From: Paenibacillus sp. FSL R7-0273
GTDB lineage: Bacteria; Bacillota; Bacilli; Paenibacillales; Paenibacillaceae
Assembly (NCBI RefSeq): GCF_000758625.1
Contig: NZ_CP009283.1
Span: forward strand, 7,210,501-7,274,500
Length of the DNA: 64,000 bases
Reading direction: 5' to 3'
Shown in pieces: positions 35,498 to 44,697 of the stretch. The notes below the pieces were generated by a model. That model saw only the letters and a program-made list of their open reading frames with translations. It had not been told where the DNA came from and searched no databases. The translations under genes and the position numbers were made by a program. Positions within the stretch are counted from its first letter, which is position 1, and the number at the start of each line of letters is the position of its first letter.

Positions 35498-36890
35498 GCG
35501 TGGTTCCCTCCTTGCTATACGGGTCATGGTCAACGCCGTGATCGTTATCCATGTGATAAGGTCCCTTTTTGATCACTTTAATGAACAATCCAACCAGAAC
35601 GACACCCAGAACAGCATAAATTGCGTTAAATGTAATAACCGAGAACAGAACAGAGCCTGCAGAAACGTTAGGCGATACACTGTCTTCCGTCGTCATCAGG
35701 CCAAATACAGTCCAAGGCTGACGTCCGATTTCTGTCATAATCCAGCCTGCCGTATTTGCAATAGGCGGAAGCAGGAGACCCCAGAACATAAAGCGCAGGA
35801 ACCAGGTGTTCGGCCGCTCCATCTTTTTACGCCACATCAGGTACATCGCATATAATCCAAACACAACCATTAAAGAGCCGGCGGCAACCATGATCCGGAA
35901 GCTCCAGAACGTGGTCCGCACAGGCGGAATATAATTACCGGGTCCATATGCCTCTTCATATTCAGCCTGCAGCGTATTCATCCCTTTAACTTCACCGGAG
36001 AACTTGCTGTAGGACAGGAAGCTGAGCATATATGGAATTTTAATCTCGGCAGAATTCACCTTGTTGACCGGATCGATAAAAGCAGACACCGTCCATGCTG
36101 CAGGATCGCCGCTATCCTCCCATAGTCCTTCGGAAGCCGCCATCTTCATCGGCTGTGTCTCCACCAGATACTGCGCCTGGGCATGACCGGCAACAGCTAC
36201 ACCGACAGAGGATACGATCCCGACGATGGCTGCGATCTCAAAGGATTTTCTGAAGAACTGGACATCCTGCTTCTTGAGCATTTTATAAGCACTGATCCCG
36301 GTTACCAGGAATGCGCCTGTTGCATAAGCAGCCAGCAGGGTATGCGGCAATTCAACAAGCAGCTGTCCGTTAGTAATCAGAGCCAGAAAATCATTCATTT
36401 CAGCCCGTCCGTTATTGATTTCGAACCCGACCGGATGCTGCATGAACGAGTTGGCCGTGAGAATCCAGAACGCCGACAGCGTTGTTCCCAGCGCCACCAT
36501 CCAGATGGACAGCAAATGAATCTTCTTGGATACTTTATCCCAGCCGAAGATCCAGATTCCGATAAAGGTCGATTCCAGGAAGAAGGCAAGCAGCGCTTCA
36601 ATAGCCAGCGGTGCCCCGAACACATCACCGACAAAACGGGAATAGTCCGACCAGTTCATTCCGAACTGAAACTCCTGTAGAATTCCTGTTACTACCCCAA
36701 CTGCAAAGTTAATCAGGAAAAGCTTCCCCCAAAACTGTGCCATTCTTTTGTACTCTTCGTTGCCCTTTCTGACATACATTGTCTCCATAATCGCGATCAT
36801 CAGAGCCAGGCCAATCGATACCGGTACAAAGAAATAATGAAAGATCGTCGTCGACGCAAACTGTATGCGCGACAGCATTACTATATCCAT
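35484..36890 (-). CDS. cydA: Cytochrome bd ubiquinol oxidase subunit I
   Basis: Quinol-oxidising, heme-bearing subunit of the bd oxidase, which reduces oxygen at high affinity. The 468-residue protein from ATG 36890 has about nine helices. His18 (TTIFHYFF) is the conserved N-terminal heme ligand, and GRQPWTVFGLMTT is the hallmark GRQPW motif. The quinol-binding loop looks short, as in other Firmicutes. GGGGAGAAAT precedes the start. It is the first gene of cydABDC and is preceded by two strong dyads that suggest redox control. Confidence 0.96.
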   Translation of the reverse strand: MDIVMLSRIQFASTTIFHYFFVPVSIGLALMIAIMETMYVRKGNEEYKRMAQFWGKLFLINFAVGVVTGILQEFQFGMNWSDYSRFVGDVFGAPLAIEALLAFFLESTFIGIWIFGWDKVSKKIHLLSIWMVALGTTLSAFWILTANSFMQHPVGFEINNGRAEMNDFLALITNGQLLVELPHTLLAAYATGAFLVTGISAYKMLKKQDVQFFRKSFEIAAIVGIVSSVGVAVAGHAQAQYLVETQPMKMAASEGLWEDSGDPAAWTVSAFIDPVNKVNSAEIKIPYMLSFLSYSKFSGEVKGMNTLQAEYEEAYGPGNYIPPVRTTFWSFRIMVAAGSLMVVFGLYAMYLMWRKKMERPNTWFLRFMFWGLLLPPIANTAGWIMTEIGRQPWTVFGLMTTEDSVSPNVSAGSVLFSVITFNAIYAVLGVVLVGLFIKVIKKGPYHMDNDHGVDHDPYSKEGTTHAFS

Positions 36891-36948
36891 ATTTCTCCCC
36901 TTCCTTCTCCCCATTCAATACGTCTATTCTGTCAAAAATGCAAAAATT

Positions 36949-36972
36949 AAAGTGTGACATATGTCACACTTT
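36949..36972. promoter_or_regulatory. FNR-type palindrome upstream of cydA
   Basis: A perfect 24-bp palindrome whose core TGTGACATATGTCACA matches the FNR/CRP-type TGTGA-N6-TCACA box. It ends 59 bp from the cydA ATG. Confidence 0.75.
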
Positions 36973-37003
36973 TCAGCTTGTTTCACGCTAATTTTCAATA
37001 AAT

Positions 37004-37021
37004 TTGTGACAAATATCACAA
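37004..37021. promoter_or_regulatory. Second FNR- or Rex-like dyad upstream of cydA
   Basis: TTGTGACAAATATCACAA has TTGTGA and TCACAA arms. It fits FNR and nearly fits the Rex consensus (TTGTGAA-N4-TTCACAA, 16 of 18). Its centre is 52 bp from the first dyad, about five helical turns. Confidence 0.7.
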
Positions 37022-37037
37022 TGTTACGCTTAGAAAA

Positions 37038-37066
37038 CAAAAAAAATAAGACGGTTTCACCGTCTT
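37038..37066 (-). terminator. Intrinsic terminator after the ydjO-like gene
   Basis: A perfect 8-bp stem (AAGACGGT/ACCGTCTT) is followed on the minus strand by a long T-run. It ends the small gene and insulates the cyd promoter region. Confidence 0.85.
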
Positions 37067-37113
37067 GGATTTGTTCATCATTCTATTGTAGGTTGACTTA
37101 TATAAGGTGATGG

Positions 37114-37344
37114 TTAGGTAATGGAAATACCCTTCTTCAGTGATTTCAGATCGCCGTTGGAATTCACCAGCTGCGGCAGCATCTTCATATTACGAGCCAT
37201 CGGTGCATGACAGAGGGGGCAAGAAGGCGCATGTTCAAATGCGAAATTGTCCCTCATCCATCCATTACAATCATCATTGGTACAGGCCCAAATTGCGGTA
37301 TTCTCTTCCGGTACTTCCTCGACAGGCTTCTTCCGGTAGTTCAT
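37114..37344 (-). CDS. YdjO-like cold-inducible zinc-ribbon protein
   Basis: A 76-residue protein with two Cys pairs, CTNDDC (with GWMRDNF after it) and CPLC, likely forming a zinc ribbon. It resembles the Bacillus YdjO cold-inducible family. ATG 37344 is chosen because GGGAGG lies seven bases upstream. It follows a cold-shock gene on the same strand, which agrees with a cold-response role. Confidence 0.78.
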   Translation of the reverse strand: MNYRKKPVEEVPEENTAIWACTNDDCNGWMRDNFAFEHAPSCPLCHAPMARNMKMLPQLVNSNGDLKSLKKGISIT

Positions 37345-37513
37345 TGCCGTTCCTCCCTTCCTTATATGCCACATGCCTGAACAACAAGTAAAAAAGCATC
37401 TGACGATGCCCTTACAGGTTGCTGACTGACAAATCCTTTATTACAGAACGTGTGCCCAGCGTATTCTGCTAGATCAGGGTGACTAGACAAGGTTGAGCTT
37501 ACATCTGATCTTA

Positions 37514-37553
37514 TAAAAAAAGACCGCCCCGACTTACGTAAGCAGGGACGGCG
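37514..37553 (-). terminator. Intrinsic terminator after the cold-shock gene
   Basis: GCCGTCCC pairs with GGGGCGGT (two G-U pairs) around an inner CTTACGTAAG palindrome, followed by seven Ts on the minus strand. Confidence 0.8.
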
Positions 37554-37562
37554 CTTCTATTA

Positions 37563-37763
37563 TTACAGTTTTACAACGTTTTCGGCTTGTGGTCCACGGT
37601 TGCCTTGAACAACGTTGAATTCAACGCGTTGGCCTTCGTCCAAAGTTTTGAATCCTTCGCCAGTGATAGCGGAGAAGTGTACGAATACGTCGCTTCCGCC
37701 TTCAACTTCGATGAATCCGAATCCTTTTTCTGCGTTGAACCATTTAACTGTACCTGTTTGCAT
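37563..37763 (-). CDS. CspA-family cold-shock protein
   Basis: A single cold-shock domain of 66 residues that binds single-stranded RNA and DNA. RNP1 (KGFGFIEV) and RNP2 (VFVHFSAI) are intact. The start is ATG 37763 ([10 protein letters not shown]), with GGAGG upstream; a longer frame from 37778 overlaps this site. The gene is preceded by a long untranslated leader with a strong hairpin. Confidence 0.95.
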   Translation of the reverse strand: MQTGTVKWFNAEKGFGFIEVEGGSDVFVHFSAITGEGFKTLDEGQRVEFNVVQGNRGPQAENVVKL

Positions 37764-37830
37764 GTGTGTTACCTCCACAAATTTAAATTAATATGTTCTT
37801 TTTATCTTCAAACAAAGAAAAAATTCACAC

Positions 37831-37870
37831 ATTGAAAAGGGTTGTATTCCATATGACAGCCCTTTTCAAT
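37831..37870 (-). promoter_or_regulatory. Long hairpin in the cold-shock gene leader
   Basis: ATTGAAAAGGG and CCCTTTTCAAT are perfect 11-bp inverted copies with an 18-nt loop, about 70 bp upstream of the csp start. Long structured leaders are known to time cold-shock gene translation. The remaining 37871-38163 holds no recognisable gene; a GC-rich dyad near 38070-38110 may be part of an htrA terminator. Confidence 0.6.
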
Positions 37871-38163
37871 ACGAGAATTAGGTATCAGATGTATTAATAT
37901 TCTCATGTTACCACACCAGCGGAACAAAGGCAAGCTGTTGTATCCGATTTCCTCCGTTTTTTCCCTTATAAGGTTTACTTTCCAATGTAAGGGCTCTCAG
38001 AAGGATAAAATTCTCAATTCCACAAGGACACTTATTATTACCCCGGATATTTAGCTTTGAAACGTATGAAACGGGGCCGCCCAGAAAAGTTTTTTATTCA
38101 GGACGGCCGGGCCGCTTCACTGCTTCATGACTGCCTCTTCATTATATACAGGCTATGCTGCTT

Positions 38164-39414
38164 TTATTCCTCCGGCTTCTCAAGAAGTTTTACAGTAGCC
38201 TGCTTCACTTCTCCGTTCCGGTAATAAGTGATCTTCAGCTCGTCACCGATCTTTGTCTGCTCATACAGATACTTGCGCAGGGACAGGGTGGAGGTAATCG
38301 GCTGATCGTTAAACCGTGTAATGACATCGTTGAACTGGAGGCCTGCCTCCTCTGCCGGACCTACAGCATCGAGCACAACAACCCCTTCTTTGACTGAGGT
38401 AGGCAGATTAAGCTCCTTCACCTGATCCTCAGCAAGCGGAACATAAGGATTGTTCAAATCGACAGAATACACGCCCAGGTAGGAACGGGATATTTTGCCC
38501 TTAGCTGCCAGCTCATCTGCGGTCTGGATTACATGGTTGGCCGGAATGGCGAACCCGAGTCCTTCCACGCCGGTATCGGAGATCTTCATCGTATTGATGC
38601 CAATCACCTTGCCGTCCAGATCTACAAGCGCACCTCCGCTGTTGCCCTCGTTAATTGCGGCGTCAGTCTGGATGACCTCCTGCTCCCAGTCATACACCCC
38701 GTCCTGGTTCAGCGATACCGGAATGGTCCGCTGGGGATAGCTTATAATCCCGGAGGTCAGGCTATCCCCGAGTCCGAGCGGGTTGCCGATTGCAATCACA
38801 GTCTCCCCGAGCCGCAGCTTGGAGGAATCACCGATCTGGGCCACCGTAGTTACACCCTTAGCATCCATGGACAGCACGGCGATATCCGTAACCTTGTCTG
38901 CCCCTACCAGCGTAGCCTTGTGTGTCACACCGTCTACCGTTACTACTTCAAGCTTACCCGAGCCTTCAATGACATGGTTATTGGTAATAATAAAGGCCTT
39001 ATCATCGTCTTTTTTATAGATAACTCCCGATCCCAGTGCTGACTCGTCGAGAATATTAAGTTCCTCGTTATCTTCTTTATGATTAATAATGCTCACGACT
39101 GCCGGACTCGCAAGTGCAGCTGCCTGAATAATCCGGTCATACGGATCACCGCTGCTCGCTGTAACCTTCTGCCCTACCGGCGGCACGTAGGCCTCCCTCT
39201 CGGCGGTAAACGGTCCTGTAACGAGACTGAACAGCAGTACGGCAACTACTGCACTGACTGCTGAGCTGATTACAGACACTTGCCATGTGGCCATAGTACG
39301 CCGGGATTTGTGCACCGTCCATTTCCGGCTGGTAAGCACTTTGCTTTTCTCCAGCTCATTTCTTTTACGGCGCGGTACCTTGGTTGAATAGAAATCGTCA
39401 TCGAACAATCCCAC
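38164..39414 (-). CDS. Membrane-anchored HtrA/DegP-type serine protease
   Basis: A quality-control protease for the cell envelope. The N-terminus is cytoplasmic, one membrane segment lies at about 46-67, and the trypsin-like domain has His147 (ITNNHVIE), Asp177 (KVTDIAVL) and Ser259 (NEGNSGGAL). A single PDZ domain forms the C-terminus. The start is GTG 39414, eight bases after GAGAGG. It follows yycJ, as its Bacillus counterpart does. Relation to the WalRK operon is by location. Confidence 0.93.
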   Translation of the reverse strand: MGLFDDDFYSTKVPRRKRNELEKSKVLTSRKWTVHKSRRTMATWQVSVISSAVSAVVAVLLFSLVTGPFTAEREAYVPPVGQKVTASSGDPYDRIIQAAALASPAVVSIINHKEDNEELNILDESALGSGVIYKKDDDKAFIITNNHVIEGSGKLEVVTVDGVTHKATLVGADKVTDIAVLSMDAKGVTTVAQIGDSSKLRLGETVIAIGNPLGLGDSLTSGIISYPQRTIPVSLNQDGVYDWEQEVIQTDAAINEGNSGGALVDLDGKVIGINTMKISDTGVEGLGFAIPANHVIQTADELAAKGKISRSYLGVYSVDLNNPYVPLAEDQVKELNLPTSVKEGVVVLDAVGPAEEAGLQFNDVITRFNDQPITSTLSLRKYLYEQTKIGDELKITYYRNGEVKQATVKLLEKPEE

Positions 39415-39791
39415 GGGTACATCCTCTCCCCTCTATTGCTACTGCATTCAAGTCTGAACGCCAAGCAACCAGCCCCGAACCTCTCGCTTTCTCTTAGACT
39501 CCTCTGAGCACTAAAAGGTTTCACTTTATTCTATATACCGCCAAATCTGCAGTTTATAAGCGCCAGGGCCTCTGATTCTTGCAAATAACTACAAAAAGCA
39601 CCGAGAGTCTCAGGAATATTTTGCAGCTTAACAGACTACAATAATAGAAGTACTGCGTTAACGCCGTCATGTCAGTCTGCGCCTTATAATTGTACCATAA
39701 GTAGGCTTGCCGCCTGACTTTTTTCTCAGGCAATTTTCTTGAAATATTTTACTGAAATAATCTCTGCTCACCCGGAAAGGGAGGAAACGCT
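39415..39791. other. Intergenic region between htrA and a small plus-strand gene
   Basis: About 380 bp, AT-rich toward the right. It must hold the htrA promoter (minus) and that of the small gene (plus), but no hexamers stood out. No RNA gene or repeat was recognised. Confidence 0.4.
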
Positions 39792-39998
39792 ATGGAATCT
39801 TTTTCAACCAGTATGGATCTGGTCCAGTTTATCGGTAAGCTTGGTGATTTGAAGGACGAACACTATCATATCCTGCTGGTGCAAAGCGCCTTAATTGAGC
39901 TCATGATAGAAAAGGGCTTATTCTCGCGGCAGGAGCTTGACCGTAAAATGGCGGAGCTCGACCATCTTATGACTGGCTCACCTTATCCCATGGCGTAG
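39792..39998 (+). CDS. Small hypothetical protein
   Basis: A 68-residue, probably helical protein (DLVQFIGKLGDLKDEHYHILLVQSALIELMIEK) of unknown function. A very good ribosome binding site (AAAGGGAGGAAA) seven bases before the ATG supports real translation. Its last 32 bp overlap the 3' end of the convergent yycJ gene. The C-terminal SRQELDRKMAELDHLM looks like a short helical hairpin. No family was recognised. Confidence 0.7.
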   Translation: MESFSTSMDLVQFIGKLGDLKDEHYHILLVQSALIELMIEKGLFSRQELDRKMAELDHLMTGSPYPMA

Positions 39999-40773
39999 GC
40001 CGGTCATAGTAGGTGTCGCATAATTTAAATTCGCTGTCTTTATAAAAGCAGCCCCGGTCCTCCATTGCCCCGCGCACTGACATTCTCGCCAGGTCTATCA
40101 TGTTATGGTCCAGGCTGAGATGCGCCAGATACGTCCGTTTGGTCCGTCCGGTCAGAATCTCACTCAAGGCTGCCCCGGCTGCCTCATTGGACAGATGACC
40201 CATATCGCCGAGGATCCGCCGCTTCGTATTCCACGGGTAACGCCCCATCCGCAGCATCTCGATATCATGATTGGCCTCCAGTACCAGCACATCCGAGCCT
40301 TCGAGCGCCATTCTGACTTTATCGCTGACATACCCGAGATCCGTCGCCACGCACAGCTTCTCATTACCGTCATAGAAGTTATACCCTACCGGCTCCGCTG
40401 CATCATGGGAGATTGCAAAGGATTCTACTCTCATGCCGCCAAAGTCACGGTGCGTGCCGGTCTCCAGAATAATCCGGTTATGCTCGGCGATATTGCCGAT
40501 TCCTTTTTCTATCGCTCCCCAGGTCTTGGTATTGGCGTAGATCGGCAGATCGTATTTACGCGCTACCGCCCCCAGCCCCTTTATATGATCGGAGTGCTCA
40601 TGTGTAACTAAGATTCCGTCTATATCCCTGCCTGTCAGCTCACGCATCGCCAGCAGCTCATCAATCCGCTTGGCACTGAACCCCGCGTCGATCATAAGTG
40701 TTGTTTCCCCGTTGCGTACCACTGTCGCATTGCCGGTAGAACCGCTGGACAGCACTGTAAATGAAATTCCCAT
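39967..40773 (-). CDS. yycJ: Metallo-beta-lactamase-fold protein YycJ (WalJ)
   Basis: A cytoplasmic metallohydrolase encoded with WalRK in most Firmicutes and implicated in coordinating cell division with DNA replication and in mismatch repair. The fold's metal motif HEHSDHIKG is present, with later ligands near GDMGHLSNE. From ATG 40773 (MGISFTVLSSGSTGN) it is 268 residues; the upstream extension to 40872 overlaps yycI and is rejected. It lies 14 bp after yycI. Confidence 0.93.
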   Translation of the reverse strand: MGISFTVLSSGSTGNATVVRNGETTLMIDAGFSAKRIDELLAMRELTGRDIDGILVTHEHSDHIKGLGAVARKYDLPIYANTKTWGAIEKGIGNIAEHNRIILETGTHRDFGGMRVESFAISHDAAEPVGYNFYDGNEKLCVATDLGYVSDKVRMALEGSDVLVLEANHDIEMLRMGRYPWNTKRRILGDMGHLSNEAAGAALSEILTGRTKRTYLAHLSLDHNMIDLARMSVRGAMEDRGCFYKDSEFKLCDTYYDRPTPWDKVSQS

Positions 40774-40787
40774 CTCTCCTGCTCCCT

Positions 40788-41543
40788 CTACTCTGTTGTC
40801 TTCGGACTGATTATGTCCGCACTGATGGCGTCTACGTAGTACGCACTGCCATCCTCCAGCCAGAACCTCCACATCGGCGAAGCCACCTGACTCTCGGAAT
40901 TGAACAATTCCCCGTAATAGCCCAGCTCAATCTCCTTCACTACCGCATCCGCCGGAAAATACTTCTCTATCAGACTGCTTAGCGCCTGGGATGCAGGAAG
41001 CACCTTCTGCACATCACCTTTTCCGTCTTCGTCATCCGGTGCTGCGATAATCTCAATCTCCGGTGAGCGGTAGGCCACGATCTTCTGGTTGTTGTTAATC
41101 AGCTCCAGCCTTACCCGGAACAAGGAGTACTTCTGGTCTACCAGCGGATGAAGGACGAACTTGCCGACCTCGCTCTCCTGGGCATCTAAACGGTAGTTCG
41201 CAATATCCGGGATCTGTCCCTGCAGCGCATTGCTGAGCTCAGAGAACGAAGAATACATCAGCCCGCTGTCTACCGGCTCTGTAAGCAGCACCGGCGGAGC
41301 AGTCTGCTCTTCACCGGAGTAGATGTAAGTGATATCAGGCAGCTGCGGCGTAGCCGCCGGAATCGGGCTGAGCACCCGGATACCCTTCTGCTCCATAACC
41401 GCCTGCGTCTCTGCCGAGAGGGAGGTAAAGTCCAGGCTGGCGCTGGCCTGATCGCGCAGATCCATCCACAGCTGGTAGCACAGCAGCAGATTCAATACCA
41501 GAAAGGCGAATATCAGCACACTTTTTGCTCTGCCCCAGTCCAT
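40788..41543 (-). CDS. yycI: WalK-regulating membrane protein YycI
   Basis: A membrane-anchored regulator that, with YycH, modulates the WalK kinase. One N-terminal membrane helix (SVLIFAFLVLNLLLCYQLW) is followed by an extracellular domain ending in VASPMWRFWLEDGSAYYVDAI. The 251 residues fit the family, and AAGGAGGGAAGG precedes the ATG. It lies in walR-walK-yycH-yycI-yycJ. Confidence 0.92.
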   Translation of the reverse strand: MDWGRAKSVLIFAFLVLNLLLCYQLWMDLRDQASASLDFTSLSAETQAVMEQKGIRVLSPIPAATPQLPDITYIYSGEEQTAPPVLLTEPVDSGLMYSSFSELSNALQGQIPDIANYRLDAQESEVGKFVLHPLVDQKYSLFRVRLELINNNQKIVAYRSPEIEIIAAPDDEDGKGDVQKVLPASQALSSLIEKYFPADAVVKEIELGYYGELFNSESQVASPMWRFWLEDGSAYYVDAISADIISPKTTE

Positions 41544-41584
41544 ACCTTCCCTCCTTAATGTTTCGCAAGACTCTATTATACTGC

Positions 41585-42862
41585 CTAGCTGATGGTAAGC
41601 ACACTTCCATCATTTAGGGTTACCCGCCATACCGGCGTAAGGCGCAGGGTATCCCTCTGCAATACCGGAATGTAAGCCGGGATGAGCTCCTTCACTGCGG
41701 AGCCTGAGCTGATCCGGGCCAGCTTGGCCTTTAGCTCCTCGCCTCCGGGAAGCTCTACGACCCGTTTTACGGCCTGCTCCTCCTTCATATACATCAGCGA
41801 GCGTTCATAGGAGGAGACCGTGCCCTGCTGCAGCTCCAGATTAATAACCCCATACTGCAGCTGCGGCCGGCTCATGATCGGATAAGAGCCGTAATACTGC
41901 TGGAAGGATACCACGCGCTCCTGCTTCTCCTCTTCCGTGGAAGCCAGCCGGTAGGTCCCGTTCCAGCCTCCGTGCTCATTAACAAACTCGACGGCCTCCA
42001 GGGCATCCTTGGCAGGCGTGCTCTCGCCGGCCGGCAGGGCCGCAGGGTCACTGTAGCTCATCCAGTTCAGCTCCTGATCCACCTGCAGGCTGCGCTTGCT
42101 GTCGGTGTAGATTTTGGAGCCGTCTTTTTCCGGAATGTACCGTGTACTTCCCGCGTCAAAGAAAAGATTGCTCTGCATCTGTTCAATGGTATACATTCCG
42201 GAGGGGATCTCCGCCTCAACGGCATCCAGCTTCTCCTCCGGCACATAGTAATCACCGTTGACTACCGTATACGGCGTCCAGTTCATACCGAAATCAACAT
42301 GCTGCTGCACGTCCTGTACGGTAAGGTCCGCCTTGGCCGCTTCATACACAATGTCTCCTCTGGTGCTGAAAAAAACAGCATGCGCCTTGGAGTCATTTTT
42401 GACGTTATAAATCCAGACCCGGTCGATGCTCTCGCCCGCAAACAGCGAATCCGGTGACAGCTGCATCACCCGCTGCAGCAGGGTAACCGGGATGCCTGCC
42501 CCGAAGCTCAGCTCAATCCCGGCATTTTCGCTGCGGATTTTGTCCCAGTCAAAGTCCTCTACCGGGCGCCGCTGAAAGCTTTCGAAGCTCCGGCCCTTGA
42601 GCCGGTTAAAGATCAGATCATAAAAGGTCGAGTCCGGATAGAACAGCGTGTGCCGGTCCCCGCCCATATGAATAATCATCCGGTCAGGATAGAGCAGGTT
42701 CTCAACCTTTTCCTCCGGGCCCATATTATCTGTTTTTACGTACAGGTTCTCAGACATTACCGCAGAATCGCTGCCCGGCAGCCGGTAGATCAGATAATAG
42801 CTTTCTACCAGGCTGCCGAGCACCAGAATGCCCAGAATCCACGTTTTCAGCTTCTCCTTCAT
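41585..42862 (-). CDS. yycH: WalK-regulating membrane protein YycH
   Basis: The second accessory protein of the WalRK system. One N-terminal membrane helix (WILGILVLGSLVESYYLIY) precedes an extracellular domain of about 390 residues. The start overlaps the walK stop by four bases, and AAAGGGGGAG is upstream, so the two are coupled. Confidence 0.92.
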   Translation of the reverse strand: MKEKLKTWILGILVLGSLVESYYLIYRLPGSDSAVMSENLYVKTDNMGPEEKVENLLYPDRMIIHMGGDRHTLFYPDSTFYDLIFNRLKGRSFESFQRRPVEDFDWDKIRSENAGIELSFGAGIPVTLLQRVMQLSPDSLFAGESIDRVWIYNVKNDSKAHAVFFSTRGDIVYEAAKADLTVQDVQQHVDFGMNWTPYTVVNGDYYVPEEKLDAVEAEIPSGMYTIEQMQSNLFFDAGSTRYIPEKDGSKIYTDSKRSLQVDQELNWMSYSDPAALPAGESTPAKDALEAVEFVNEHGGWNGTYRLASTEEEKQERVVSFQQYYGSYPIMSRPQLQYGVINLELQQGTVSSYERSLMYMKEEQAVKRVVELPGGEELKAKLARISSGSAVKELIPAYIPVLQRDTLRLTPVWRVTLNDGSVLTIS

Positions 42863-44697
42863 CCTTCACTCCCCCTTTGCTGATGCAGCAGAGGCAGCGT
42901 GAATGTCACTAATGAGCCCTCGTTAAGCTCCGACTGCAGGGAAATAGAGCCGCCATGCGCTTTGACAATTTCCCGGGCAATGGACAGCCCGAGACCCGTG
43001 CCGCCCATATTGCGTGAACGTGCCTTATCCACCCGGTAAAAGCGTTCAAAGATCCGCTCAATATCCTTCTTCGGAATCCCGATCCCGGAATCGCGGACGG
43101 AGACGGCCAGCATTCCGTCATCAGTTTTGACGGCCTGCAGGGTGATTGTCCCGCCCTCCGGCGTATATTTCAGCGCATTGGAGACCAGATTGCCCAGCAC
43201 CTGATCAATCTGATCACGGTCCAGCCAGGCTATGGCGACCTCTTTATGCACGATGGTGCTGATATGAATCCGCTTCTGGCGGATCTGGAAGGAGAAGCGG
43301 TCGGCAACATCCTCCAGCATCTCGGAAATATCGGTCTGCTGGATGCGCAGGCTGGACTCCTTGGAATCAAGCCGCGACAGGTGCAGCAGATCGGTGACAA
43401 GCCGGATCATCCGCTCTGTTTCATTGCGTATAACGCCGACGAACCGTACGGCCAGCTGCTGATCATCCAGCGCCCCGTCATCCAGTGCCTCAACATAGCT
43501 CTTGATCGTCGTTAGCGGGGTCCGCAGCTCATGCGAGACATTCGCTACGAACTCGCGCCGCGATTCCTCCAGATTCTCCTGCTCGGTAACATCCTGCAGT
43601 ACGGCGATCGTTCCGGAAATTCCGCCGCCCTCGCGGCGGTGGATCGGGGTAAATGTCACCCGTACAATGTTCGGATCTCCGCCGCCCATCGGCGACAGAT
43701 GAATTAATGCTGACTGGGCATTGCCTTCAGCCAGTGAGCCTGTCTGCTCATGGTCCAGTCCCAGCAACTCGTCAAGCGGTGCGCCCTCCGGCAGCGGCCC
43801 TTCCGATCCCAGCATATCAGCGGCGCGGGTATTCATCAGGATCACCATACCGCTCTCGTCAGTAGCCACCACGCCGTCACTCATATTAGTCAGAATAGAG
43901 GCAAGCTTCTCCTTCTCCTCCTCATTCTGCGACAAGGCTTCCTTTAACCGGCCTGTCATATAATTAAAGGCCTGGCTCAGCTGGCCGATTTCATCATTGC
44001 CGAATTCAGGCATCTTGCGGTTGAACTTGCCTTCGGCAAGCGCAGTGGCATGCCGGGTCATCTCTTTGATCGGCTGGGTAATCGTATGGGCCAGAATGAC
44101 GCATAATACCGCCGTCAGCGCCAGGGCAAGCAGCAGCCCCGAAAGAAATACGCTGTTAATCCGGCTCATCGTGGCATAGAGGTCCTTCATATCAGCCGCA
44201 ATATAGATGGCTCCAACGACCTTGTCACCGGAGAGCACAGGCTTCGCCACTACCTTCTTGCGCACATTGTCATCGGCAATAATATATTCCTCGTTGTCAC
44301 TGATACCCTGAAGCGCACGGCTGACCACGGTCTGGGTATTGCGCTGTCCGACATAATCATTCTGTGAGGGAACAGAGGTTGTAATGATCTTGCCGCTGGC
44401 ATCCAGCACCTGAATTTCGGCACCGTTGATGTACAGGTTGTTGACCATGCCGCGCAGGCTCTCTACTGCCGTCTCTTCATCTGCCGTTCCGGTTTCACTG
44501 CCAAGCTTGTCCGCAGTCAGGATAGACAGCATCTCAGCCCGTGCCTTCAGATCCTTAGTGAAATTCTCGGTCAGGGAATTCTTCATCGAGCTGACAAAAT
44601 AAACCCCGATCAGCTGCATCGCCACCAGAATCAGCAGAACATAAATGATGGTCAGCCTGGCCTGAATTGTCCGGAAAAAGGACAGCCCTCTCTTCAT
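42859..44697 (-). CDS. walK: Essential sensor histidine kinase WalK
   Basis: Membrane kinase governing cell-wall metabolism through WalR. The order is membrane helix (about 15-35), extracellular sensor, second helix (about 180-205), HAMP, PAS (about 262-370), then kinase core with phosphoacceptor His389 in NVSHELRTPLTTIKS. The ATP-binding domain has LVSNALKYTPEGG, DSGIGIPKKD and GGTGLGLSI. ATG 44697 overlaps the walR stop (TGATG); GTG 44700 is an alternative. The 612 residues match the Bacillus protein closely. Confidence 0.96.
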   Translation of the reverse strand: MKRGLSFFRTIQARLTIIYVLLILVAMQLIGVYFVSSMKNSLTENFTKDLKARAEMLSILTADKLGSETGTADEETAVESLRGMVNNLYINGAEIQVLDASGKIITTSVPSQNDYVGQRNTQTVVSRALQGISDNEEYIIADDNVRKKVVAKPVLSGDKVVGAIYIAADMKDLYATMSRINSVFLSGLLLALALTAVLCVILAHTITQPIKEMTRHATALAEGKFNRKMPEFGNDEIGQLSQAFNYMTGRLKEALSQNEEEKEKLASILTNMSDGVVATDESGMVILMNTRAADMLGSEGPLPEGAPLDELLGLDHEQTGSLAEGNAQSALIHLSPMGGGDPNIVRVTFTPIHRREGGGISGTIAVLQDVTEQENLEESRREFVANVSHELRTPLTTIKSYVEALDDGALDDQQLAVRFVGVIRNETERMIRLVTDLLHLSRLDSKESSLRIQQTDISEMLEDVADRFSFQIRQKRIHISTIVHKEVAIAWLDRDQIDQVLGNLVSNALKYTPEGGTITLQAVKTDDGMLAVSVRDSGIGIPKKDIERIFERFYRVDKARSRNMGGTGLGLSIAREIVKAHGGSISLQSELNEGSLVTFTLPLLHQQRGSEG

